A stretch of 64,000 nt of DNA from JAAYPI01 sp963668615 (GTDB lineage Bacteria > Bacteroidota > Bacteroidia > Bacteroidales > Paludibacteraceae). A program made the translations under genes and the position numbers. The DNA is taken from contig CAXXCL010000002.1 of assembly GCA_963668615.2 (NCBI GenBank), positions 62,001 to 126,000 on the forward strand, in the 5' to 3' direction. Below the pieces are notes generated by a model that made no database searches, had not been told where the DNA came from, and saw only the letters and a program-made list of their open reading frames with translations. Position 1 is the stretch's first letter. Every line of letters begins with the position of its first letter. Below, one piece after another: positions 43,941 to 51,276 of this stretch.

Positions 43941-44318
43941 TTACTTTTTCACACGTTTATAAAATTCTTGCAATTCCTTTTTCCTTTCTGGTGAAAGCTT
44001 GTTCCATTTAATCTCGTTGATAGCTCCATCCAAGCCGTACAATAAACTCAAACAAGCACCCGGGTGATAGTTTGCAGTTGAATAAAAGTCTGCTCAGTTC
44101 CCATAGAAACCAATTTTTCAAAAGAATCAATTTCTATTTGAATTAACTTGGTTTCGGTGTCTTTGCCAATATTGATATGTCCCGATAAATTGCTCGACAT
44201 GGTAATACGGTATTAGCGTCTTTTTTGAATTGAATGTTTGGGTTTGCAATGGTCGTAAATTGTCTGAACTCCGTTTTCTTAGAGTAACGGATTCTGCGGA
44301 ATCCATAGCTTAGTTTTA
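43941..44318 (-). pseudogene. Remnant of an unidentified gene with frameshifts
   Basis: Three pieces in different frames read as one protein: LSYGFRRIRYSKKTEFRQFTTI...FKKDANT, then SNLSGHINIGKDTETKLIQIEIDSFEKLVSMGTEQTFIQLQ, then CLSLLYGLDGAINEIKWNKLSPERKKELQEFYKRVKK and a stop at 43941. The first piece has no start and is cut close to 44320. At least two frame breaks are needed. I do not recognise the family. Decay of a gene at the edge of the accessory island is the simplest reading. Confidence 0.6.
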
Positions 44319-44333
44319 GGTGCTTAGATGTTA

Positions 44334-44942
44334 TTAGTATAGCAAATCTATTTTTGAATCATTTTTTGTTATTGGTCTGACGGGTTTACAAGGAACGCCA
44401 TAAGCTAAATAATTCTGCGGTATATCTTTTGTAACTACACTTCCAGCTCCAATTACCGCGTTATCGCCAATGTGAACCCCAGCACACACAACTACATTAC
44501 ATGCAATCCATACATTATTTCCTATATAGATTTCTTTTGCATATTCAGACATAGAAACATGTCCGTCCTCATATTTCATTGCAATTCTTTCTTCTGCAAT
44601 TAAAGGATGTGTAGTTGCCATCAAAGATACGTTCGGACCAAACATGACATTATCTCCAATATAAATTCTGCCATCATCTAAAACTGTTGTGTTAAAATTT
44701 GCGAAAAAATTTTCTCCAATAAATGTATGACAGCCATAATTAAATTGTATGGGTCCTTGAAAATGATATTTTACGCCTATTTTTCCAATAAACTCTCTAA
44801 TAAGAGGCAATCTATTTTCATCATATTCGTCCATCAAATTAAATTTTTGACAAAGTATGTGCGTTTTATGTTTTATATCACGCAGTTCTTTTGTTCTAGC
44901 ATCAAATAATTTCCCTGTAAATATTTTTTCTTCTTCTGTCAT
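44334..44942 (-). CDS. Maltose/galactoside O-acetyltransferase-like (left-handed beta-helix)
   Basis: 202 aa. An N-terminal Mac domain (TEEEKIFTGKLFDARTKELRDIKHKTHILCQKFN) is followed by hexapeptide repeats: FHFQGPIQFNYGCHTFIGENFFANFNTTVLDDGRIYIGDNVMFGPNVSLMATTHPL..., then IYIGNNVWIACNVVVCAGVHIGDNAVIGAGSVVTKDIP. The catalytic-type His is in ATTHPL. It transfers acetyl from acetyl-CoA to a sugar hydroxyl. The usual end motif YLAYGVPCKPVRPI is present. It lies in the accessory island between decayed genes and could have arrived by transfer. Confidence 0.9.
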   Translation of the reverse strand: MTEEEKIFTGKLFDARTKELRDIKHKTHILCQKFNLMDEYDENRLPLIREFIGKIGVKYHFQGPIQFNYGCHTFIGENFFANFNTTVLDDGRIYIGDNVMFGPNVSLMATTHPLIAEERIAMKYEDGHVSMSEYAKEIYIGNNVWIACNVVVCAGVHIGDNAVIGAGSVVTKDIPQNYLAYGVPCKPVRPITKNDSKIDLLY

Positions 44943-44976
44943 TTTTTGTTTTTCCTACATGCTGTTTTTTTTTACC

Positions 44977-44988
44977 ATTACCCCTAAC
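44977..44988 (+). repeat. Cassette-border motif, copy 1 (ATTACCCCTAAC)
   Basis: Matches the shared core ATTACC(C/G)NNAAC seen at 46803-46814 and 50982-50993 and, inverted, at 48108-48119. It lies in the gap between the acetyltransferase and GNAT genes. Confidence 0.5.
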
Positions 44989-45111
44989 GTTCCGCAAATA
45001 CACCCAACAGTTTTTTTAGCTACTCGTGAAATTCGTAGAGCCATTTTTTGCGAATTACCTGTTCCTGAAAAGTAGAAACTCATATTTTATACATGATGTC
45101 CGTGGCTGGCT

Positions 45112-45600
45112 TTATTTTGTTATTCTTTTTTTCATTTTTATTAATGCAACCGGTACAGATTTTTTGTCAAGTCGTCTCTCAATCTCATAGGGAATGTAAC
45201 CCAATTTGTCATACAATAAAAGTCCTGCCACATTTTGATTAAAACATGAAATGTGAGTTTCGGCAACATTATAATTTTTAATCGCAATATTTTCCATAGT
45301 GTCAATTAAATATGTACCTATGCCCTTAAATCGAAACAATGGATTCACAATCACATTACCAATCGAACAGTATTGACCGAGCTTTGCTTCATAGAAATTA
45401 GCAAATCCAACAACTATACTATCCAATAAAACCACCGTTGAATCAAATCGATTATTAATTGATATTTGTAATTGGTCAGCAGTCAATGGAAACTCGGCTT
45501 TTGGATACATAAAATATAACTCATTTTCATTTTGAGGAAATTTAGATATAATCTCTAAATCATTTGGTTCAACGGCTCTATGTAGAAAAGTGTTAATCAT
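45112..45600 (-). CDS. GNAT-family N-acetyltransferase
   Basis: 162 aa. The GNAT fold shows as a first strand (FLHRAVEPNDLEIISKFPQNENELYFMYPKA), a central pair (STVVLLDSIVVGFANFYEAKLGQYCSIGNVIVNPLFRFKGIGTYLIDTMENIA), with the acetyl-CoA-binding R-x-x-G-I-G-T motif and a helix after it. The tail is basic (MKKRITK). The family acetylates amines such as antibiotics, polyamines or protein N-termini, and the substrate is unknown. It is a single gene with repeat-bearing gaps on both sides. Confidence 0.85.
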   Translation of the reverse strand: MINTFLHRAVEPNDLEIISKFPQNENELYFMYPKAEFPLTADQLQISINNRFDSTVVLLDSIVVGFANFYEAKLGQYCSIGNVIVNPLFRFKGIGTYLIDTMENIAIKNYNVAETHISCFNQNVAGLLLYDKLGYIPYEIERRLDKKSVPVALIKMKKRITK

Positions 45601-45719
45601 AAATTATAGCTATTGTCTATCCCTAAAATAGGACTACAGGTTAAACAATGAATTTAGTTTTTGTAATAGACGTAGTTTGGAGTTTTGAAACGTAAAGATA
45701 AATGAAATTTTTCTACCCA

Positions 45720-45732
45720 TCGTTTGTAACGA
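45720..45732. repeat. Short hairpin TCGTT-TGT-AACGA beside the transposase relic
   Basis: Five-base perfect arms with a TGT loop lie 24 bp outside the 3' end of the transposase relic. A stronger hairpin with the same CGTT/AACG core stands on the other side at 46356-46376. Confidence 0.5.
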
Positions 45733-45755
45733 GTTTTTTTGTTTGTAACAAAGTA

Positions 45756-46284
45756 CTATGTCATATCAATTTCAATAATACTGCTCAGTCCTGTGTAATT
45801 TCGTGCAGAACTATACAAATAATCTTCAGCTCTTTCTACTAATCCCTTTCTCACAGGGTTTTCATGAATATAATTGATGCACTGATCTATCATTTCAATA
45901 GTAGTTAACTTGATGGAATGACTTTTATCCTGCCAAAACCGATATTTTCAATACGGTTATCAAATTTACCGGCAAATTCAAAGCGATACAACATCCAATC
46001 TTTGCGACTTTCAGGCTCGTTTTGTATCATATCAAGCACTTCTTTTGCCGTGAATTTCTTATAATCACGGAGAAAATCAGTCACTCTAAAGGCGGTGCGA
46101 CGCTACAAACAAAATGGACATGATTTGTCATTAAACACCATGCATATAATTTTAAACCCTTGTTTTTTCTGCAATAATATTCCTGTAATTCAGTCATGTA
46201 AAAACATCTACCCAATCAGTCCACAGTAAAAGTTGGGAAATAAACTCCATCTTGTTTTTCAATTCTGTAATTTTCCGAAGACAT
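45756..46284 (-). pseudogene. Decayed REP-associated tyrosine (IS200-like Y1) transposase
   Basis: On the minus strand MSSENYRIEKQDGVYFPTFTVD is cut by a TGA, then LYAWCLMTNHVHFVCSVAP carries the H-x-H metal motif of HUH enzymes, again cut by a stop. RDYKKFTAKEVLDMIQNEPESRKDWMLYRFEFAGKFDNRIENIGF follows with a frame break before WQDKSHSIKL, then INYIHENPVRKGLVERAEDYLYSSARNYTG. Full-length relatives are about 180 aa single-strand transposases (RAYTs) that bind REP hairpins. At least three lesions show it is inactive here. Palindromes at 45720 and 46356 could be its former targets. Confidence 0.8.
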
Positions 46285-46355
46285 ATTTTAGTTTTTTTCA
46301 TTATAAACCTTATAGTCCTACAAACTTTCTTGCGTTAAAAACGCTCAACCATTAA

Positions 46356-46376
46356 CCCCTCGTTGCAAACGAGGGG
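46356..46376. repeat. REP-like palindrome CCCCTCGTT-GCA-AACGAGGGG
   Basis: Nine-base perfect arms with a three-base loop form a stable hairpin 72 bp before the start of the decayed transposase. A second small hairpin (GCGTT/AACGC) lies at 46332-46344. Such hairpins usually mark RAYT substrates. Confidence 0.7.
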
Positions 46377-46437
46377 GAGAAACAAGTCAAAGTTCACTTC
46401 TTATTATTGGCAATTTTTTCTGTTTTCATTTATTTTT

Positions 46438-46770
46438 TTACTTCAGAAGATTTTCTTTTGCACTTGGTGCATATTGGAAAATAGTGCTAACTATCCGGCA
46501 CTCGTCCAACTTTTTGCAGTCTTTACAAGTATTAATTTTTTTTTCATATACACATTTGCGAACTTCGCACATATTACTGCAATATACAGTTTTTACTCCA
46601 TTTACACGACAGCCCATACAGTTAATTGCTTCTGGTGGAATCTCCACGTTATTCAATTCACTCCACTTTTGGGCGGTTTGTTCTCTTAGTTTGTTGTCAT
46701 TGTTGACAGTTGCTATGCGGGCATTGCAACTTTAGCAATTCAATCCGCAACAGGCAATTAATTGTTTCAT
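46438..46770 (-). pseudogene. DUF3795 Cys-rich protein gene with a premature stop
   Basis: From ATG 46770 the frame reads MKQLIACCGLNC, then TAA at 46732-46734, then SCNARIATVNNDNKLREQTAQKWSELNNVEIPPEAINCMGCRVNGVKTVYCSNMCEVRKCVYEKKINTCKDCKKLDECRIV to the stop at 46438. The order of Cys pairs fits DUF3795 proteins, which begin with C-C-G-L-x-C-x-x-C and probably bind zinc or an Fe-S cluster. Only the one stop codon breaks it. An internal ATG at 46656 could make a 72-aa fragment without the first Cys cluster. Confidence 0.72.
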
Positions 46771-46802
46771 TGTTTCATTTTTTCCATTCTCACTGTCCGA
46801 GC

Positions 46803-46814
46803 ATTACCGATAAC
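46803..46814 (+). repeat. Cassette-border motif, copy 2 (ATTACCGATAAC)
   Basis: Same core as the copies at 44977 and 50982. It lies 33 bp beyond the stop of the 398-aa gene, followed by a GC-richer stretch to 46885. Confidence 0.5.
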
Positions 46815-46846
46815 GGAGAGTACTAACTGCATTTGTCGGATTACTT

Positions 46847-48043
46847 TCAACCCCGCCGATGCAGATAGCCTGTGTTGTGTGCTGGGATTTTTTTTGTTAA
46901 TACATTTTCTATTAAATACCACTTCCCACTTGTTTTACAATTGTTTTGGGTAATGGTTGTGTTTCTGTAATTGTCTAAGATAATTAGATTTTTATATCCA
47001 TTAAGTCCTTTAACTGCGTTACGCCATAGTTTTTCATTACGTGCTATGATTATGACTTTCTTTTGTTGTATTAAATACTCAACAAGTCTAACTGTAAATT
47101 TTTGAGTAAACAAAATGCCTTCTTCTAAATGATATATTTTTTCAGTTATCTTTTTGGGTAAATCTTTAAACTTACACGAAGTATATCCAATATATTGAAT
47201 AAGAGCAATTTTTGAATTTGCATCTTTAAAATTAGCACGTAATTTTTCTGTCTTTTTGTCCCAGTAAAAGTCGCTTATGTTATTTCTGTTGTAGTCATTT
47301 GGAATAAATTCAGAACTTTTCAATGACATTGAATCACATTGGTCTTTGATAAATTTGATTTTGTGATCTTCACTTAATTTCTCAAATTCATCATAATTTT
47401 TCTCTTTTACATATCCTGGATTTAAAGTTAAAATTGCAATTTCTGCATCAAGAACATTTCCCCAAAATGGTTCTGGTAAAATTTCTAAATGATATGTATA
47501 ATCTTCTGTTGTAGTAGAATTAAACTCATCGATATACTTTTTATCTTCGATGTGAATATTCTCTTTTAATGGCATATATGAATTGTCGATTATTTCATCT
47601 ACAAGGTCTAACCAAGGATTATCATATAAAAGAGTTTCTTTATCTTCTTTAAATTCTAAATTTGGCGTAAAATTTCCATAAGATATTTTCGCCTCTGCCC
47701 GTTGCAAATTTACATTATAATCTTCAAAACGTCGAGTTTTTAATTCTCTTGATAAAATGGTTATTAGTTGAGATTCTGAAAATTGGTCTAAAAAAAGATT
47801 GTCTTCATTCGCTAATTTTTCAAGATAATATTCAGTTGTTTGTCTAACAGCATTTCTAATTTCGATGCACTTATTCCTTTTGTATTTGCTAATCAAATAA
47901 TGCAAATTTCCACCCAAATTCAAATATTCTGCAATATTTAGTAATTTCTCGTCTGTGCCAACTGAATGAAATTCATCAGATGGACAATCCCAATATTTTT
48001 TGGAATTTATCAAGTTCTCAAAATGCTCTTTATCTTCTATCAT
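46847..48043 (-). CDS. Uncharacterised 398-aa protein, possible uracil-DNA glycosylase-like fold
   Basis: I do not recognise the family with confidence. The N-terminal half is helical and charged. From about residue 205 a strand-loop EIAILTLNPGYV resembles the motif A loop of uracil-DNA glycosylase-like proteins, and near the end VIIIARNEKLWRNAVKG is a second strand-helix typical of that fold. There is no signal peptide or TM segment, so it is cytoplasmic. The last 15 codons (KKIPAHNTGYLHRRG) run into repeat-like DNA. TTGTGTGC at 46875-46882 inside the 3' end and GCACACAA at 48085-48092 upstream form an inverted pair round the gene. Confidence 0.6.
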   Translation of the reverse strand: MIEDKEHFENLINSKKYWDCPSDEFHSVGTDEKLLNIAEYLNLGGNLHYLISKYKRNKCIEIRNAVRQTTEYYLEKLANEDNLFLDQFSESQLITILSRELKTRRFEDYNVNLQRAEAKISYGNFTPNLEFKEDKETLLYDNPWLDLVDEIIDNSYMPLKENIHIEDKKYIDEFNSTTTEDYTYHLEILPEPFWGNVLDAEIAILTLNPGYVKEKNYDEFEKLSEDHKIKFIKDQCDSMSLKSSEFIPNDYNRNNISDFYWDKKTEKLRANFKDANSKIALIQYIGYTSCKFKDLPKKITEKIYHLEEGILFTQKFTVRLVEYLIQQKKVIIIARNEKLWRNAVKGLNGYKNLIILDNYRNTTITQNNCKTSGKWYLIENVLTKKIPAHNTGYLHRRG

Positions 48044-48106
48044 AAAATTAATTTTTGAAACTTTCGTTTTTTGCTTCTATCCTTGCACACAATGACCATA
48101 GGCGTG

Positions 48107-48122
48107 TGTTGGCGGTAGTTGT
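48107..48122. repeat. Left inverted repeat of the S1-repeat protein unit (TGTTGGCGGTAGTTGT)
   Basis: 16 bp, matching the reverse complement of 50979-50994 at 15 of 16 positions. It lies 23 bp beyond the 3' end of the 840-aa gene. The flank outside it forms CACAC/GTGTG arms (48087-48108). Confidence 0.75.
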
Positions 48123-48144
48123 TTTCGTTTCAGTCATAGTTAAT

Positions 48145-50667
48145 CTACAAACTGAATTCTCCAGCTTTGTTTATCAAAAAGACTTCTCTGTTCATACCCA
48201 CTGAAAGTTTTTCGTGGTTTTCAGTTATCTTGCCTTCAAATTCTTCTTCATAAAAATAAGCACCATCATTGTCGCACTTTACAATTTCAACTTCGATTGT
48301 ATCACCATATTCAAGTTCTTCAAAGTCGCTTGACACCATGTTTTTTCGAGATAATTCTACAATTTTATTTCTATTATCTTTTCTTTTTAATTCGAAATCA
48401 AATGATTTGTCTATAGGTAGGAAGTACTTAATATCTTCATTTTCGACATAAGCAATGTTTGAAATCTCTGATTTATGAATATAAGCTTGGATTGTAAAAT
48501 CGTTGAATTCTAATTGGACTCTAGCAAGATCTGTGAAATGTTTAATTATTTTTCCAGTATATACCTCTCCAATTGTCAACTGTTCGACAGCTTCATCATA
48601 TTGGTTTCTCATACATGCTTTAATACTATAAACAATTTCGTTGTTTTGATAATCAAATAAAATTGGGGTAACACTTATGTTTGAATCAACAGGAAAACTG
48701 TTCCTAATATCAGAGCAAAAACCCCACATCAATTCTTTTGCATATACAAAACCAGTAAAACCAGATTCAACAAGTTTTAGCTTAACTCCAATTCCTTCAT
48801 ATGTTTTAAGAACTTGAGCAGTTAAGATTACTCCAATGTTTTCTTTGAAGAATTCTTCCTTTTCACTTTTCTGAACTCGTTTAAAAGAACCAGTAAGTCT
48901 GTAGTTTTCAGAATCGATCTTAATAATTAAAACATCTACCTTATCACCAATTTTATAATCTTGCGTATTTTTATTGTTTTCCCATGATAATTCAGAACGG
49001 TAAACTCTACATTCTAAACCCGGTATAATTTCAGTAGTTAGATAGTTTTCTGAAATTTCTTGAACAATAGCTTCATACTTATGATTTTCTTGATACTCAT
49101 TAAATTTAGTCAAAGGATTTATTAAGCCTTCAATTTCGCCAAAGAAATTCGCAAATTCCATGCTGAAACCATGAAGTAATATAGAGAGTTCATCACCCTT
49201 TTTGAAAACCGAATCCAGTCGAATAAATCTACTATATGAGCAATGCTTCTTAGGTATAAATACCTTTTTATTTATTGATTTACAAAAAGTTCTTAGTCCA
49301 CGTTCCTTACCTTCGGTATCCAATTGAATTCCAATAATTTCGACTGGTAAGCTTCGATTTTTTTTTAATGTCGTCTCAATTAAGATATTGGGATCAGTTT
49401 CAGTTCCAATATTATTTAGTTCAACAATACATAATTCTTCATTTAAAGCCTCTATATTAAGGATTAACTCTTGCTCAATTCTGAAATACTTTTTTAGTTC
49501 TGGAATCTCTTTGCTGGAGAGTTTATTTTTGGGAATATCAAACTCAATACCATGTATATTTATAGTGATTTTTCCTGAATCAACGAAACTAATGATTCCA
49601 CTAATAATTTTACCATTATTATAGGTCGCTTTTATCTTTTCCCATGCGTTGTATTGAACTTTTGAAAGATTTGGTTTTAAGCAGTAACATGTAACTTCAG
49701 TTTGCTCACCATTTTCATCAATTTCAAAAAGTGTAGCTTTTTTATTGATTTGGTCAAATCCTTTATTTTCAGTCAATTCTGATACGACTTTCTTTAGAAT
49801 TGTAGCTCTATAACTTCCACGTGCAAGTAAATATACAGCTCCATAATGCTCACTGGCATATTTGTCTGCCCACTTTGTGTATGCTTCAATACCATATGCC
49901 TGATATGTCTCTAAATTAGCTACAAGGATAACTCCAACTTTTAAATGTTCTGAACGGTAATTTAAAATTGTTCTTTCATCTTTTCCTCTTGTCGCTAAAT
50001 TATAGAACCATTCAAAAAAATCTTCAATCTCCTTTTCAACTTTATAAGAAGGTGTTGTTGTTGCTAGATTCTCACCAAGGTAATGCAATTCGGGGATTAA
50101 AAGAGTTGAAAATAAACCACGCTTTTCAGTTTCTTCAAATCTTGAAAAGCTGTCTCTTATGTCTTGAGTTTCTGATTTGAACTTTTGATTGAATATCCTT
50201 AAAGCTCTTCTATTGTAGTCTCGAATAAAAATTTTTGTCAAATTTAAATCAATAGCTTTTTGACTAGAGGGCTTTACAAACTCCCTAGTTGTTGGCAATA
50301 AAGCTGTCTTAGTGAATGAGTAAGTTGCATTATAGAAATTTAAATCTTGGTCATTCTTATCGAATTTCAAACAAATAATAGCTTTGCCATCTTCTAGATA
50401 ACTATTATCTGTATCATCTTTTACCCAATTTATTTTACAGTTTGATAATATTTTACCTTCAAAATTTGAGTTGTATACATCAACAGCACCATTTATAATA
50501 TTCTCATATCTACTCTCTACAGATTTTTTTCTAACCCATTTCCCCAAAAAACCAAATGAAGCTAATATGTCAGCGACAAAAGCCCTAATATTCTTATAAG
50601 TAGATATGAAAATATAAGCAATTAAAAATAATGCGCCTAATCCTAAACCAACTAAAAAATTCCACAT
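48145..50667 (-). CDS. Membrane-anchored protein with multiple S1/OB-like repeats, unknown function
   Basis: 840 aa. One N-terminal TM helix (FLVGLGLGALFLIAYIFISTY) is followed by a basic stretch and a domain to about 330 of alternating strands and helices (LKVGVILVANLETYQAYGIEAYTKWADKYASEHYGAVYLLARG). After that come five or six S1/OB-like segments, for example KIISGIISFVDSGKITINIHG, HKYEAIVQEISENYLTTEIIPG, GVILTAQVLKTYEGIGVKLKLVESGFTGFVY, GEVYTGKIIKHFTDLARVQLEFNDFTIQAYIHKSEI and GDTIEVEIVKCDNDGAYFYEEEFEGKI. This predicts RNA or nucleic-acid binding at the membrane. The 74-aa gene ends 2 bp before its start. Homology was not searched. Confidence 0.65.
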   Translation of the reverse strand: MWNFLVGLGLGALFLIAYIFISTYKNIRAFVADILASFGFLGKWVRKKSVESRYENIINGAVDVYNSNFEGKILSNCKINWVKDDTDNSYLEDGKAIICLKFDKNDQDLNFYNATYSFTKTALLPTTREFVKPSSQKAIDLNLTKIFIRDYNRRALRIFNQKFKSETQDIRDSFSRFEETEKRGLFSTLLIPELHYLGENLATTTPSYKVEKEIEDFFEWFYNLATRGKDERTILNYRSEHLKVGVILVANLETYQAYGIEAYTKWADKYASEHYGAVYLLARGSYRATILKKVVSELTENKGFDQINKKATLFEIDENGEQTEVTCYCLKPNLSKVQYNAWEKIKATYNNGKIISGIISFVDSGKITINIHGIEFDIPKNKLSSKEIPELKKYFRIEQELILNIEALNEELCIVELNNIGTETDPNILIETTLKKNRSLPVEIIGIQLDTEGKERGLRTFCKSINKKVFIPKKHCSYSRFIRLDSVFKKGDELSILLHGFSMEFANFFGEIEGLINPLTKFNEYQENHKYEAIVQEISENYLTTEIIPGLECRVYRSELSWENNKNTQDYKIGDKVDVLIIKIDSENYRLTGSFKRVQKSEKEEFFKENIGVILTAQVLKTYEGIGVKLKLVESGFTGFVYAKELMWGFCSDIRNSFPVDSNISVTPILFDYQNNEIVYSIKACMRNQYDEAVEQLTIGEVYTGKIIKHFTDLARVQLEFNDFTIQAYIHKSEISNIAYVENEDIKYFLPIDKSFDFELKRKDNRNKIVELSRKNMVSSDFEELEYGDTIEVEIVKCDNDGAYFYEEEFEGKITENHEKLSVGMNREVFLINKAGEFSL

Positions 50668-50669
50668 GA

Positions 50670-50894
50670 TTATTTATTTTTTTGGTGATATTTTTCAACA
50701 CAATTGATAGATTCACAGATATATTCGAACTCAACATTTGCATGAGGTATTACCATTTGAATATTATTCAAGTTGATCGGAACGCCACATATTTTACAAA
50801 ATCGTTCTCCATTTTCAATATGTGGAAGTTCTCCTTTGCTACATAAAAAGGAACTTAAATCCTCGTCATAAATTGCGTTAATCTTGTTTTTCAT
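50670..50894 (-). CDS. Small Cys-rich (zinc-ribbon-like) protein coupled to the S1-repeat protein
   Basis: 74 aa. After an acidic lead (YDEDLSSFLCSKGELPH) comes FCKICGVPINLNNI, a CxxC knuckle, and YICESINCVEKYHQKNK with a second Cys pair spaced CxxxxC. Four such cysteines would suit one zinc ion. There is no signal or TM segment. Its stop lies 2 bp before the start of the 840-aa gene, so translation is coupled and the two products probably act together. I do not recognise the family. Confidence 0.65.
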   Translation of the reverse strand: MKNKINAIYDEDLSSFLCSKGELPHIENGERFCKICGVPINLNNIQMVIPHANVEFEYICESINCVEKYHQKNK

Positions 50895-50978
50895 ATCTTA
50901 TTCATTTAAATCTTTAAAATTATCATATATTCCATGAACTAATTTGTGCTTCAGTGTGTCTTATGCAACGTTTTTTTT

Positions 50979-50994
50979 ACAATTACCGCCAACA
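50979..50994. repeat. Right inverted repeat of the S1-repeat protein unit (ACAATTACCGCCAACA)
   Basis: Inverted match (15 of 16) to 48107-48122. It lies 85 bp upstream of the 74-aa start. It contains the border core ATTACCGCCAAC at 50982-50993. The 23-bp palindrome starts 7 bp outside it. Confidence 0.75.
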
Positions 50995-51224
50995 TCTGTG
51001 TATACGCCATACTATGGCGTATATATTTGCATTATAAAACATCATATATTTTGAATATCAATGTGTTGTATTTTTTCTGGCAACTATATGTATGGCGTAT
51101 ATCCATTTGTTAATCTATGTTTAAATATCTAATTTATCCAACGGATTTTTAATTTGATCAAATCCTTTTGTTGGTTACAAGTGTAGAAATTTCAGTCGTT
51201 TTAGATTTTTTGTATTCTAACAAA

Positions 51225-51250
51225 TAAGGAGCGTTGAAAAACGCCCCTTA
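51225..51250 (-). terminator. Terminator-like hairpin after rfbB
   Basis: TAAGG.GCGTT pairs with AACGC.CCTTA over a GAAA loop, with one mismatch. On the minus strand it is followed by TTATTTG, a weak T tail. Confidence 0.6.
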
Positions 51251-51276
51251 CTATAAAAAATACTACATGTAAATAT

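Larger units (their letters stand above)
50895..51276. other. Gene-free region carrying the right repeat and a 23-bp palindrome
   Basis: It holds the right inverted repeat (50979-50994), the perfect palindrome TATACGCCATA-C-TATGGCGTATA (51001-51023), a second copy of its right half TATGGCGTATA (51091-51101), and the rfbB terminator (51225-51250). No ORF in either strand is convincing. Confidence 0.65.

Noticed and set aside
46732..46734. Recoded stop in the DUF3795 gene
   Set aside because: The codon is TAA, not TGA, so selenocysteine is ruled out, and no readthrough signal is visible.
44977..50993. True integron attC sites
   Set aside because: The cores do not match the RYYYAAC/GTTRRRY pair well and no integron integrase is in the window. 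Only a cassette-like repeat is claimed.
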